Shown here piece by piece: positions 7,279-15,325 of a DNA stretch of 38,682 nucleotides (its first letter is position 1; each line of letters begins with the position of its first letter). Source of the DNA: Cellulosilyticum sp. Its GTDB lineage: Bacteria > Bacillota > Clostridia > Lachnospirales > Cellulosilyticaceae. A program made the translations under genes and the position numbers. The stretch is taken from NCBI GenBank assembly GCA_015058045.1, contig SVDC01000037.1:1-38682 (forward strand). The letters are read 5' to 3'. The notes below the pieces were generated by a model. The model was not told the DNA's origin. It was given only the letters and a program-made list of their open reading frames with translations, and searched no databases.

Positions 7279-8355
7279 ATGGCATATATAAAGACTAATA
7301 GTCTAACTACAGATTTTATACAGGTTCCACAGTGGTTTATTACTGATTATATGCCCAAGGCACTGGGCGGATACACTAAGGTTTATCTCTACTTACTTGC
7401 ACTTTCAGTGCACCCACCTGAAAATGGAATTTCTTTAGAAGATGTGTGTAAAGAGCTAGATATGCTTCACTCTGAAGTCATTCAAGCTCTTAAATATTGG
7501 GACAAACAAATGGTTCTTTCCTTTAAAGAAGAAGGAGATGAATGCTTTGACCTTCATTTCACAAGTATAGCACCTAAAAATTTAGATGCTCACCTAGAAG
7601 ATACGCATAAAATTGCTGCCTCTAAACCCATTCTTCAACAAACACGACCTGAGTATAGTGTGGATGAAATCAATATTTATAAAAGTAATAGCCAAGATTT
7701 CACCAATCTGGTTAAGGTTACTGAACGTTATTTAGGTAGACTCATCTCTTTTACCGATCAAAAGATTTTATATAGCTTTTATGACTGGCTTCATATGCCT
7801 TTTGATTTAATTGAGTATTTAATTGAGTATTGTGCTTCCATGAATCGTACAGGGATGCACTATATTGAAAAAGTGGCCATTAACTGGGTAGATGAAGGTA
7901 TTTTAACTTTAGAACAAGCCAAAGCCAAAATGGCTGTAGATAAACGTTATTTCAAAGTATTAAATGCTCTGGGAGCTTCACGTAATACTCTAACCCCTGT
8001 AGATAAGAAGTATATGAGTAAATGGTTTGAGACCTATCACTTTAATATGGAGATTATTTTAGCTGCTTGTGAAAAAGCTGTTACCCAAGCTAATAAACCA
8101 AGCCTTAATTATGTAGATAGCATTCTAACCAGTTGGTTTAATGAAAAGGTTAAATCTCTAGAAGATATTAAAGCGCTCGATAAGGTCTTTGAAAGTAAAA
8201 AACTTATGGCAGAGGGAACTAATAAAGGTGCTATTACACCACTTTCAAATAAAGTTGCCAAATTCAATGCTATGGATTCTCATGATTGGGATTTCGATGA
8301 AATAGAAAAATTAGAACGTGAATATATTGAACGTAAATTAAACGGAGGAAGCTAA
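7279..8355 (+). CDS. DnaD-domain replication initiation protein
   Basis: Primosomal protein that in Firmicutes helps bring the helicase loader and DnaB helicase to DNA. 358 aa: a winged-helix N-terminal region (about 1-110, with GGYTKVYLYLLAL) and two copies of the DnaD/DnaB_2 C-terminal helical module, each ending in a YxxxIxxxW-type motif: YIEKVAINWVDEG near residue 200 and YVDSILTSWFNEK near residue 280. The tail (about 310-358) is charged, possibly a DNA-binding extension. AAGGAGGTG precedes the ATG. It is one base from dnaI, consistent with a helicase-loading operon. The ortholog could be called DnaD or DnaB (Bacillus sense); two modules resemble Bacillus DnaB architecture, so no gene symbol is given. 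Confidence 0.9.
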   Translation: MAYIKTNSLTTDFIQVPQWFITDYMPKALGGYTKVYLYLLALSVHPPENGISLEDVCKELDMLHSEVIQALKYWDKQMVLSFKEEGDECFDLHFTSIAPKNLDAHLEDTHKIAASKPILQQTRPEYSVDEINIYKSNSQDFTNLVKVTERYLGRLISFTDQKILYSFYDWLHMPFDLIEYLIEYCASMNRTGMHYIEKVAINWVDEGILTLEQAKAKMAVDKRYFKVLNALGASRNTLTPVDKKYMSKWFETYHFNMEIILAACEKAVTQANKPSLNYVDSILTSWFNEKVKSLEDIKALDKVFESKKLMAEGTNKGAITPLSNKVAKFNAMDSHDWDFDEIEKLEREYIERKLNGGS

Positions 8356-8356
8356 T

Positions 8357-9352
8357 ATGAACAATAAAGAACTTCATTATAAACGCTTATTACGCGAATA
8401 TGATCTGATGCGTTCTAAATCTCATCAAGAAATGCTCAGTCGCCAACAGGAGATTTATTCTAAACTCCCACAAATTAAAGCTATAGATGATGAACTAAGC
8501 GACTCAGGTATTAAACTGGTTAGACGCATGATGGCTTCACCAAATCCCGATTCTTTAGAAGCTTTTCATAAGCACTCTGATGATCTTATTCGTACCAAAA
8601 AAATGGTTTTAGTAGAAAACGGCTATGAACCAGATTATTTAGAACAAAGATATCACTGTAATGCTTGTAAAGATACTGGCTTTATAGGCAATCAGCCTTG
8701 TTCCTGTTTTAAACAAGGCCTTATAAATATCGCATATGAACAATCTAATTTAAAACATATTTTAGATAAAGAAAACTTCAATTCTTTTTCTCTTAAGTAT
8801 TATTCTACTAAACCTATAGGGAAAGATGGCTTATCTCCATATGATAATATGGTTAAAATTAGACAGATTTGCGTTGGACTCATTGAAAAATTTGAAACAG
8901 ATAAAGAAAGCCTACTCCTAACAGGACAAACAGGTCTAGGTAAGACTTTTCTTTGCAATTGCATCGCAAAAGAATTACTCGATAATGGCTTTACCGTTTT
9001 ATACTTTACGGCACCACAACTTTTTAAGCTTTTCGAAGAATCTCGTTTCCACCGTGAAGATATGCAAGATGAGTCTAAATCACTATTAAGTACCCTGTTT
9101 GATGTAGATTTACTGATTATTGATGATTTAGGAACGGAATCTATTTCAACGATTACCATTAGCGATTTATTTAATGTCATTAATTCCAGGTATTTAAATC
9201 AAACCTCAACAATTATTTCTACGAACCTAAGCTTTAATCAGCTTAAAGAACGTTATTCTGAGCGTATTGTCTCTCGTATTATTGGTCAATATACCCTCCT
9301 TAAATTCTTTGGTGATGATATTAGAAAACTAAAAAAGTACATGCAATTCTAA
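8357..9352 (+). CDS. dnaI: Helicase loader DnaI/DnaC-type ATPase
   Basis: AAA+ ATPase that loads the replicative helicase. 331 aa: N-terminal helicase-binding region, then a Cys cluster YHCNACKDTGF...CSC (Cys 101, 104, 115, 117), which looks like the zinc-binding element of Bacillus DnaI, then the AAA+ core with Walker A GQTGLGKT (190-197), Walker B LLIIDDLG (252-259) and the arginine-finger region SERIVSRI near 300. GGAGG lies before the ATG; the gap to the DnaD gene is one base, so the two are translated from one mRNA. The last codons form one arm of the transcription terminator. Confidence 0.93.
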   Translation: MNNKELHYKRLLREYDLMRSKSHQEMLSRQQEIYSKLPQIKAIDDELSDSGIKLVRRMMASPNPDSLEAFHKHSDDLIRTKKMVLVENGYEPDYLEQRYHCNACKDTGFIGNQPCSCFKQGLINIAYEQSNLKHILDKENFNSFSLKYYSTKPIGKDGLSPYDNMVKIRQICVGLIEKFETDKESLLLTGQTGLGKTFLCNCIAKELLDNGFTVLYFTAPQLFKLFEESRFHREDMQDESKSLLSTLFDVDLLIIDDLGTESISTITISDLFNVINSRYLNQTSTIISTNLSFNQLKERYSERIVSRIIGQYTLLKFFGDDIRKLKKYMQF

Positions 9353-9369
9353 GCGCATGTACTTTTTTA
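9332..9369 (+). terminator. Terminator overlapping the dnaI stop codon
   Basis: AAAAAGTACATGC pairs with GCATGTACTTTTT and is followed by further T. The left arm lies inside the coding sequence, ending before the TAA at 9350-9352. Confidence 0.85.
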
Positions 9370-9446
9370 TTGTCATTTTTATGGATATTTTTCTTTCTAT
9401 TCTAATATATTTATACTATCACCTATTTTACTTCAGGAGGTTCTAT

Positions 9447-10793
9447 ATGTTTCATACCGTTAAACTTTCAAAATCTGATCCAACACCTATTTACATACAA
9501 CTGGCTAGTGAACTTGCTAGCCTTATTCAGCAAGGCCTATTATATGAGGGCATGAAGCTTCCTACTATCAGACTACTCTCCAAACAACTCTCTATCAATC
9601 GTGATACAGTGGTTAGTGCCTATAAACTTTTAGAACAACAAGGCCTCGTTGAAAGTCATATCGGCAAAGGAACTTATATTTCTGCTCATCCAAAGCTGGA
9701 TTCTTCACACGGCTCCATTGCACCTATTTCTCATAAGCCTCATATTTGCTGTAGTCATCTTAACTTATCAGATAGTTTCTTCCCCGCTACTCTATGTCAA
9801 GAATTAACAACCCAAATCATTGCCGGGGAAGGTTGGGAAGCCTTTAGTGACCCACTCTTTAGAGAACGACGTGCTTTAAAGCAAAGTGCTTCCTACTTTC
9901 TAGAAAGCTTAGGTGTAAAATCTCATTTTGCCCAAACTAGAATTGTCAGTTCCATAGATGATTTTCTACTGAATCTTTTTAGGCTTTCTCCTAAAACAGG
10001 TGTGTGTGTGGAAACCCCTAGAGATCTCTCAAGCTCCTGTTATCTTCGCTCCATAGGTGCAAAAATTTATGAAGTTCCTCTTACATCTTATGGTATGGAT
10101 CTTGATATTCTAGAAAAACACTTACATAATGGTAATATTGCCTATATCTTTATTACGCCCTATTTGCAATGCCCTACAGGCATTTGTTATGCTAAAACGC
10201 ACCTGCAAAAACTTTTGGATCTTGCCTGTCAGTATGATTGTTATATTATAGAGGATGGCACTTATTGTGACTTTCTATCTCACATCAACTATGTGCCTCT
10301 TTATAATCTCTCTCACGACGGACGTGTATTTTATTTGTATCACTTTTCAAAAGTCTATTTACCTTATATGAAATATAGCTTTGCGGTACTCCCCGCTTCA
10401 CTCATTAAACGCTTTAAAGATGAGGTAGAATGTAGCTTCAATGAGCGTTTTTTACATTACTATTTAAACTCTCAATCACTTACAGAAATCAAAAAAAACA
10501 TTCTAACCACTTGCACAGAACGCTATCGCTATCTGCTTGAAAGTTTAGAACCTCTTAAGCCTCATTTAAGCTACACACCTACTCATGGCGGTCTTTCTCT
10601 ATGGTGTAAAGTAGCAGAAAAGGATTATGAACTCTTGTGTCAAAAACTTACTAAAAAAGAAGTTATTATTGCACCTGGTGAACTCTTTTCTAATAGCGCC
10701 TTAAAAGGCTATTTTCGACTTTCTATTAGTAATCTTTCTTATCCCGATATTGATGAGCTTACCTTGTTACTTACCCAAATTCTCAAACCATAA
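9447..10793 (+). CDS. MocR-type GntR/aminotransferase-fold regulator
   Basis: Transcription regulator with a GntR winged helix joined to a fold-type I aminotransferase-like domain that normally binds PLP. 448 aa from the ATG at 9447 (AGGAGG seven bases upstream; the frame opens earlier, but those codons lack a site). N-terminal residues 1-80 show PIYIQLASELASLIQQG and SINRDTVVSAYKLLEQQGLVE. The C-terminal domain has IIEDGTYCDF and HFSKVYLP, the latter supplying the expected PLP lysine. The usual LRxGY after that lysine reads MKYSF, so it is a divergent member. Target genes are unknown; the neighbours are unrelated. It could regulate PLP, GABA or amino-acid genes as other MocR proteins do. Confidence 0.88.
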   Translation: MFHTVKLSKSDPTPIYIQLASELASLIQQGLLYEGMKLPTIRLLSKQLSINRDTVVSAYKLLEQQGLVESHIGKGTYISAHPKLDSSHGSIAPISHKPHICCSHLNLSDSFFPATLCQELTTQIIAGEGWEAFSDPLFRERRALKQSASYFLESLGVKSHFAQTRIVSSIDDFLLNLFRLSPKTGVCVETPRDLSSSCYLRSIGAKIYEVPLTSYGMDLDILEKHLHNGNIAYIFITPYLQCPTGICYAKTHLQKLLDLACQYDCYIIEDGTYCDFLSHINYVPLYNLSHDGRVFYLYHFSKVYLPYMKYSFAVLPASLIKRFKDEVECSFNERFLHYYLNSQSLTEIKKNILTTCTERYRYLLESLEPLKPHLSYTPTHGGLSLWCKVAEKDYELLCQKLTKKEVIIAPGELFSNSALKGYFRLSISNLSYPDIDELTLLLTQILKP

Positions 10794-10808
10794 ACTTTTA
10801 TTCCAACT

Positions 10809-10883
10809 AAAAAAGATGTGTCACCTTTATTGGGGTCTATTATCACTTCATACCCTTATAAATAATGGATAACACATCTTTTT
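10809..10883. terminator. Bidirectional terminator between convergent genes
   Basis: An AAAAAAGATGTGT arm near 10809-10821 pairs with ACACATCTTTTT near 10871-10882 across a loop of about 50 nt. Runs of A and T flank the stem, so it can serve both the MocR gene and cwlD. Confidence 0.6.
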
Positions 10884-10890
10884 AATTTCT

Positions 10891-11565
10891 TTAATGCTCT
10901 TGCTCAAAATATTTAACGATCCCTATATAAATACCTAATGCCATCTTCTCTTGATACTCTGGATGATTAAGCTTTTGTTCCTCTTCTGGATTGGTTAAAA
11001 AACCACATTCAATAATGACTGCGGGCATCTGGGTAGCTTTTAATACATAATAATTGGTATTACTTTTTGCAGCTCTTCTATTCGTTTCATCTGTATATGT
11101 TTTTATAGTCTGTTGAATGGTTTCAGCCAATAACTTTCCTTCAACAGACTTTTGGTTAAAAAATACCTGCGCCCCATGTACACTAGGTTGTGTAAATGAA
11201 TTTTGATGAATACTTACTAGAATATCTCCACCCTCTGATATTTTCTTACGTTCTACCATATCTTTACTTTTATGCTTTACACCATCCATACCATCTACAT
11301 CATCATCCGTTGTCCTTGTCATCATAACAATTGCACCAGCATTTTCAAGATAATCTCTTAATAAAAGTGAAATTTCTAAATTTAAATGCTTCTCATCTTT
11401 TCCTCTTACCCCTGGTTTTCCAGGATCAAATCCTCCATGACCTGGATCAATTATAATTACTTTATTAGTTAGTACACTACTCTCAGCTTTTAATGGCACA
11501 CAAAACTGTCTACCTACCATGATACTCATTAAGACTACAAGTACCCAAATTGTTTTCTTTTTCAT
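10891..11565 (-). CDS. cwlD: Germination-specific N-acetylmuramoyl-L-alanine amidase CwlD
   Basis: Zinc amidase that removes stem peptides from spore-cortex muramic acid on the way to muramic-delta-lactam, which marks cortex for lysis at germination. 224 aa: signal peptide/anchor (about 1-27), then an Amidase_3 domain with the zinc and catalytic residues in DPGHGGFDPG (His43), NLEISL (Glu64), SIHQNSF (His120) and IIECGFLTNPEE (Glu196). The start at 11565 (MKKKTIW) follows AAGGG; the frame extends nine codons upstream without a site. It lies 39 bp after the alpha/beta hydrolase and is probably co-transcribed with it. CwlD is the best fit among Amidase_3 proteins by size and the lack of other domains. 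Confidence 0.9.
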   Translation of the reverse strand: MKKKTIWVLVVLMSIMVGRQFCVPLKAESSVLTNKVIIIDPGHGGFDPGKPGVRGKDEKHLNLEISLLLRDYLENAGAIVMMTRTTDDDVDGMDGVKHKSKDMVERKKISEGGDILVSIHQNSFTQPSVHGAQVFFNQKSVEGKLLAETIQQTIKTYTDETNRRAAKSNTNYYVLKATQMPAVIIECGFLTNPEEEQKLNHPEYQEKMALGIYIGIVKYFEQEH

Positions 11566-11604
11566 CCTGCATCCCTTATCCTTTATAAACATTTATATAT
11601 GGAA

Positions 11605-12384
11605 TCATTCTAGACTATGCTTAATCTTTTGTTCTCCAATAAAATTAGTATAAGCCTTCTCTAATCTTATTAAATCTTTACAATCATAAAAAAAATGTCC
11701 TGAATTCTTTAAATAAAGTACTTTTAATTCTCCGCTATAACTCTTAAAGTAAGCCCTACTTTTCCAACTCACAAATTCATCTTTTGCCGCAAAAACTAAA
11801 TATATAGGAAGATGTACTTTTGAGATTTGCTTCTTGGTATAAGCTACAATAGATAATAGTTCACTATATCTTGTCACCCATCCTATAAATGCCTTGGGTT
11901 TAAGTGGTCCTACACTCATCGCATGATATTCTGCAAGAATATATCTTTCCTTTGGCTTCACCTGACCTAAATAGATTTTAATGGCTCCTTTTATAACGCG
12001 AGGCCATAGATGAACCTTCAGTGGCGGATCAATTAAGAATAATGCTTTAATACCTTTAGGTCTAGCCACTTTTTCACAAATAGCAAGTAAGGCTCCCATA
12101 GAATGTCCCACTATTAAAATAGATTTATACCTAGATAAAAGTAAGCTTATATGTTTAGATACAAATTCAATCCATCTCATATAATTTGTAGTAGCAAACT
12201 CCATACTACTCCCTCCATGGCCAGGTAAAAAAATTATATAAACTGAATAGCCTTTTCTATATGCAATTTCCGCTAGCTTACTAAACTGTTTAGGACCCTC
12301 TAGTATTCCATGAATAAAGACTACAGCCTCTTTACTCCCTTTAAAATGCTTGTATAAAACCTCTTGTCCTTTTATCAGCCTCAC
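11605..12384 (-). CDS. Alpha/beta hydrolase
   Basis: Cytoplasmic serine hydrolase of unknown substrate, 259 aa, without signal peptide. Catalytic triad candidates: Ser in the nucleophile elbow GHSMG (ILIVGHSMGALLA), Asp in FAAKDEFVSW, His in KNSGHFFYD. The oxyanion region is VVFIHGILEGPKQF. The pattern resembles monoacylglycerol lipase/carboxylesterase proteins (Hydrolase_4). The start is a GTG at 12384 with an AAGGGG about ten bases upstream, a wider gap than elsewhere, so the start is less certain. It precedes cwlD by 39 bp and probably shares its transcript; no strong promoter was recognised between it and the upstream terminator. Confidence 0.85.
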   Translation of the reverse strand: MRLIKGQEVLYKHFKGSKEAVVFIHGILEGPKQFSKLAEIAYRKGYSVYIIFLPGHGGSSMEFATTNYMRWIEFVSKHISLLLSRYKSILIVGHSMGALLAICEKVARPKGIKALFLIDPPLKVHLWPRVIKGAIKIYLGQVKPKERYILAEYHAMSVGPLKPKAFIGWVTRYSELLSIVAYTKKQISKVHLPIYLVFAAKDEFVSWKSRAYFKSYSGELKVLYLKNSGHFFYDCKDLIRLEKAYTNFIGEQKIKHSLE

Positions 12385-12471
12385 TTCTAGTTAACCCCTT
12401 TTCGAATTCTTTCAAGCCTCCTACGCTTTTTATAAGATACTTTCTCTAATTCCATTCTCTTTTCATTCATC

Positions 12472-12510
12472 AAAAAAGGTAAATCACTTATCTTAGTGAT
12501 TTACCTTTTT
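12472..12510 (-). terminator. Terminator of the GH18 gene
   Basis: AAAAAGGTAAATCACT (12473-12488) pairs with AGTGATTTACCTTTTT (12495-12510); the transcript ends in a U run on the minus strand. It also separates this gene from the hydrolase-cwlD pair. Confidence 0.88.
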
Positions 12511-12518
12511 AAATAGAT

Positions 12519-14180
12519 TTATTCAATTTTATCAAGTATATCCCATATATCAGCTGTCTCATAGCCTAAACGCCATGCTGCATAACCAGCCAAATCATAC
12601 TGCTCCATTAAACTGATACGTTTAGAAATAGACTCATAATCTTCAATCCATATCTTATAAAGCTTTCCATCTTTTGTATACTCTACATAATTTTGACCAC
12701 TTGCTTCATCGAATGTTGGTGTAACACTCAGTGATTGAATTAGCTCTTCCATAGAATACATACTATAAGATCTTGTGGATAGCCCATCTGTTCCCTCTGC
12801 CCAGAGTCTTGTATAAAATGGTATACCTAAAACAAGTTTTTCCTTAGGTACTTCTTCTAAAGACATTTGAATGCCACTTTCTACCCATGGAATTTCAGAC
12901 ACTGACCCTGCTTCCTCTGAACCTGACCAATGTTGGTCGTAAGCCATTACCATAAAGTAATCGCTACTTTCTGCAACTTCTTCTCTTTCATAATGCTCTG
13001 ACCAACTAGATGGTGCATAAACATCCACCGATACAATAAGCCCTTCTGCCTTAAGCTTCGGATAAAGTTCTCGCATAAACTGTACCCATACATCACTGAT
13101 TTCATCTTGGATATTTTCAATATCCACATTTATACCATCAAAACCATACTGCTTTGCATATTCAATCAGTTGATTAATCACATACTCTCTTTTACTTGTG
13201 CTAGATAAAATCTCTGCCGTTAAAGCTGGCTCTTCAAAATTATGTCTTAAAATCGCCCATACCTGAATGCCTCTCTTATGTGCATTCTCTACATAAGACT
13301 TTGTAGCAATATCGCCCAAAGTACCATCTGCCTTAGCAAACTCAAACCATGCAGGTGCAATAACATTGACATTTTTCATTCTAGCATATTTTGAACTTGT
13401 CCAGTCTTTCTCTGACCTAGTTGTCATATCGTCCCACATCATTTTAACTGTTTCACCTAAAGGATTAACTTCCCAAGGTTCTACTGTTGGTACATTAATA
13501 GGCGCCACTTCTTCTATATTTTTAATAGCTTGCTCTGGTAAATAACCAATAATACCGTTTTCGCTCCTTACACGTATAAACCCATCTTCTTCACTGTAAA
13601 CGGTTACTTTTTCACCTCTTGCAAGTTTTTCAATCACAGTAGATTTTGCCATGGCATGTGTGCGTAGTTCAGAAGCTTTCTTTACTGTTGCTACAGTCTG
13701 AGTCACACTTGTATTAGTTGCTACAAAGAGCCTCTCATCTTGTCCTTTTTCAATCTTTACACCAAAAAAGTCTTCTAATAAACTACCTTCTATATATAAA
13801 TCTTCTCCTAATGTCACAAGAGAATAAGTTCCTTTTATTCCTGAAAAATCAATTGAATTTTCTCCTTCATAAAGCTTTATCACTTCTCTTGCATTCGTAA
13901 GCGTTAAAACTTTTTCATTTATATCATAAAAAATTCGATCATTCACATATTGATTTGCAAATCTATAATTTACAAATATTTTACCTTCTATGATTTGAAC
14001 GGGTTCATCTATATCAACCCTAGCATCTTCATAGACTAAATTGTTAGTGTTTCCTTGAAATTCATCAAAATACGTCAATGGATCTACTTGTGGTCCTACA
14101 TAACTGACTTTATTATATATAAAAATACCAATTAAAATAGATATAAGCACCAATCCACAAAAAAATATCTTTTTAAACAT
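12519..14180 (-). CDS. Membrane-anchored SH3/GH18 glycoside hydrolase
   Basis: Extracytoplasmic glycosidase probably acting on peptidoglycan or spore cortex. 553 aa: signal anchor at about 4-22; residues 30-150 resemble a copper-amine-oxidase N-terminal-like stalk; a bacterial SH3 domain at about 160-225 (ASELRTHAMAKSTVIEKLARG then GFIRVRSENGIIGYLP); a GH18 barrel at about 245-550. The GH18 catalytic motif is intact as DGINVDIEN (Asp353, Glu355). AGGAGG precedes the ATG. The arrangement matches YaaH/SleL- and CotE-like clostridial GH18 proteins, but it has an SH3 domain where YaaH and SleL carry LysM. The proximity to cwlD suggests a cell-wall or germination role; that is inference. Chitinase activity cannot be excluded. 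Confidence 0.88.
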   Translation of the reverse strand: MFKKIFFCGLVLISILIGIFIYNKVSYVGPQVDPLTYFDEFQGNTNNLVYEDARVDIDEPVQIIEGKIFVNYRFANQYVNDRIFYDINEKVLTLTNAREVIKLYEGENSIDFSGIKGTYSLVTLGEDLYIEGSLLEDFFGVKIEKGQDERLFVATNTSVTQTVATVKKASELRTHAMAKSTVIEKLARGEKVTVYSEEDGFIRVRSENGIIGYLPEQAIKNIEEVAPINVPTVEPWEVNPLGETVKMMWDDMTTRSEKDWTSSKYARMKNVNVIAPAWFEFAKADGTLGDIATKSYVENAHKRGIQVWAILRHNFEEPALTAEILSSTSKREYVINQLIEYAKQYGFDGINVDIENIQDEISDVWVQFMRELYPKLKAEGLIVSVDVYAPSSWSEHYEREEVAESSDYFMVMAYDQHWSGSEEAGSVSEIPWVESGIQMSLEEVPKEKLVLGIPFYTRLWAEGTDGLSTRSYSMYSMEELIQSLSVTPTFDEASGQNYVEYTKDGKLYKIWIEDYESISKRISLMEQYDLAGYAAWRLGYETADIWDILDKIE

Positions 14181-14203
14181 TACCCCTCCTCCTTAACTTA
14201 TAT

Positions 14204-14212
14204 AGTATAGCA
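14204..14212 (-). promoter_or_regulatory. Extended -10 promoter of the GH18 gene
   Basis: Minus-strand TGC-TATACT (TATACT at 14204-14209), 24 bp before the start codon. The -35 region is not clear. Confidence 0.5.
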
Positions 14213-14296
14213 TAAAAATGTTATTTCTTGTTACATATTAATAAAAATTAAGGATGTCATTTCTATCTTTCACCCTTTAATTACATCATCTTACAC

Positions 14297-14339
14297 ATCA
14301 AAAAACTGCGCCCTTTTATAAGTGTCGCAGTTTTTTGAT
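14297..14339 (-). terminator. Terminator of the Bax-inhibitor-1 gene
   Basis: A perfect 14-bp stem: ATCAAAAAACTGCG (14297-14310) with CGCAGTTTTTTGAT (14326-14339). It lies 60 bp past the stop codon and is symmetric enough to act both ways. Confidence 0.8.
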
Positions 14340-14402
14340 AAAGTTATTCATCCCTTTATAAGCTCATTTATATCCAAATGAAATGATTATATTTCTATAA
14401 AA

Positions 14403-15113
14403 CTATTCATCTCTTCCTAAAATACTTACTAATCTTACAAAAATATTAATAAAGTCCAGATAAAGCGTTAATGCACCAAGAATACTTGCATTTCTTACCA
14501 TACCTTCACTTTCAGCATAAGCAAATTCTTTAATCTTCTGTGTATCATAGCCAATTAAACCAATAAAAATGACAACCCCTACATACATAAGTGCTCTAGT
14601 ATAACCTGGTGTTGGAATAAAAATTCCTACTACAGAAGCAATTACTAAGCCAAATAATGCCATTACAAATAGGTTACCAATTCTTGATAAATCTGTTTTA
14701 GTTACATAACCATAAATCGTCATCACACCAAAGACAAAAGCAGTAACTAAGAAGGCATATCCCGCTAACCCTAAACCATAAATAGCAAAGATACTACCAA
14801 ATGTTACCCCATTTAATAGGGCATAAACTACAAACCATCCTTTTGCTGCTCCTGAACTCATTTTATGTGCTCTTCCACTAATCATAAGCACCACTACAAC
14901 TTCTGCAATTGCTACAATCCAGTAAGCAGAACTTCCCGCTAATGTAAGCAGTAAAGTCTCATTAGTTGCAATATAAAGTCCTGTAATAGCAGAAATTATA
15001 AGTGCAAGTGTCATCCAACCATATACGCCAAGCATAGTTCTTCTAACAGCTGCCTCTTTATCTACATATCCTTGATGACCACTATAATTTTCAGACATCT
15101 GATCCATTCTCAT
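14403..15113 (-). CDS. Bax inhibitor-1/YccA family membrane protein
   Basis: Multi-pass inner-membrane protein of the BI-1 (TMBIM) family, 236 aa with about seven hydrophobic segments. The bacterial homologue YetJ is a pH-sensitive calcium leak channel; YccA interacts with FtsH in E. coli. The N-terminus is polar (1-30), then VRRTMLGVYGWMTLALIISA, and the family tail has two Asp-containing segments, FIGLIGYDTQKIKEFA and LTLYLDFINIFVRLVSILG, as expected. The ATG at 15113 has GGGAGG eight bases upstream. Monocistronic. Its physiological role here is unknown. Confidence 0.93.
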   Translation of the reverse strand: MRMDQMSENYSGHQGYVDKEAAVRRTMLGVYGWMTLALIISAITGLYIATNETLLLTLAGSSAYWIVAIAEVVVVLMISGRAHKMSSGAAKGWFVVYALLNGVTFGSIFAIYGLGLAGYAFLVTAFVFGVMTIYGYVTKTDLSRIGNLFVMALFGLVIASVVGIFIPTPGYTRALMYVGVVIFIGLIGYDTQKIKEFAYAESEGMVRNASILGALTLYLDFINIFVRLVSILGRDE

Positions 15114-15149
15114 TTCTTAACCTCCCATTTGAACTACTATAGTATATTT

Positions 15150-15177
15150 ATTATATGATATTTCAAAAATATTTCAA
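15150..15177 (-). promoter_or_regulatory. Sigma-A promoter of the BI-1 gene
   Basis: Minus-strand TTGAAA (15172-15177), 16-bp spacer, TATAAT (15150-15155), 37 bp upstream of the start codon. Confidence 0.7.
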
Positions 15178-15259
15178 CTATATAATAGACCTTCTATCCG
15201 CCCTTTATACATTTTCTATTGTCCTATATCCATATAAATTCTTTATGAATGTTAAGTAA

Positions 15260-15313
15260 ATAAAGAAGAACGATAAAACTATGATTTCTTCAAGTTTTAT
15301 CGTTCTTCTTTAT
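15260..15313 (-). terminator. Terminator of purA (21-bp stem)
   Basis: Positions 15260-15280 pair perfectly with 15293-15313 around a 12-nt loop. It lies 13 bp beyond the purA stop. The stem is long for an intrinsic terminator and ends in a TTATT stretch rather than a pure T run. Confidence 0.8.
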
Positions 15314-15325
15314 CTCTTTATTCTA

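Noticed and set aside
12387..12470. 27-codon minus-strand frame (MNEKRMELEKVSYKKRRRLE...) just before the alpha/beta hydrolase, ending 2 bp before its GTG
   Set aside because: It has no ribosome-binding site and begins right at the foot of a terminator. Its stop is near the hydrolase start, so coupling is possible, but evidence is too thin for a gene call.
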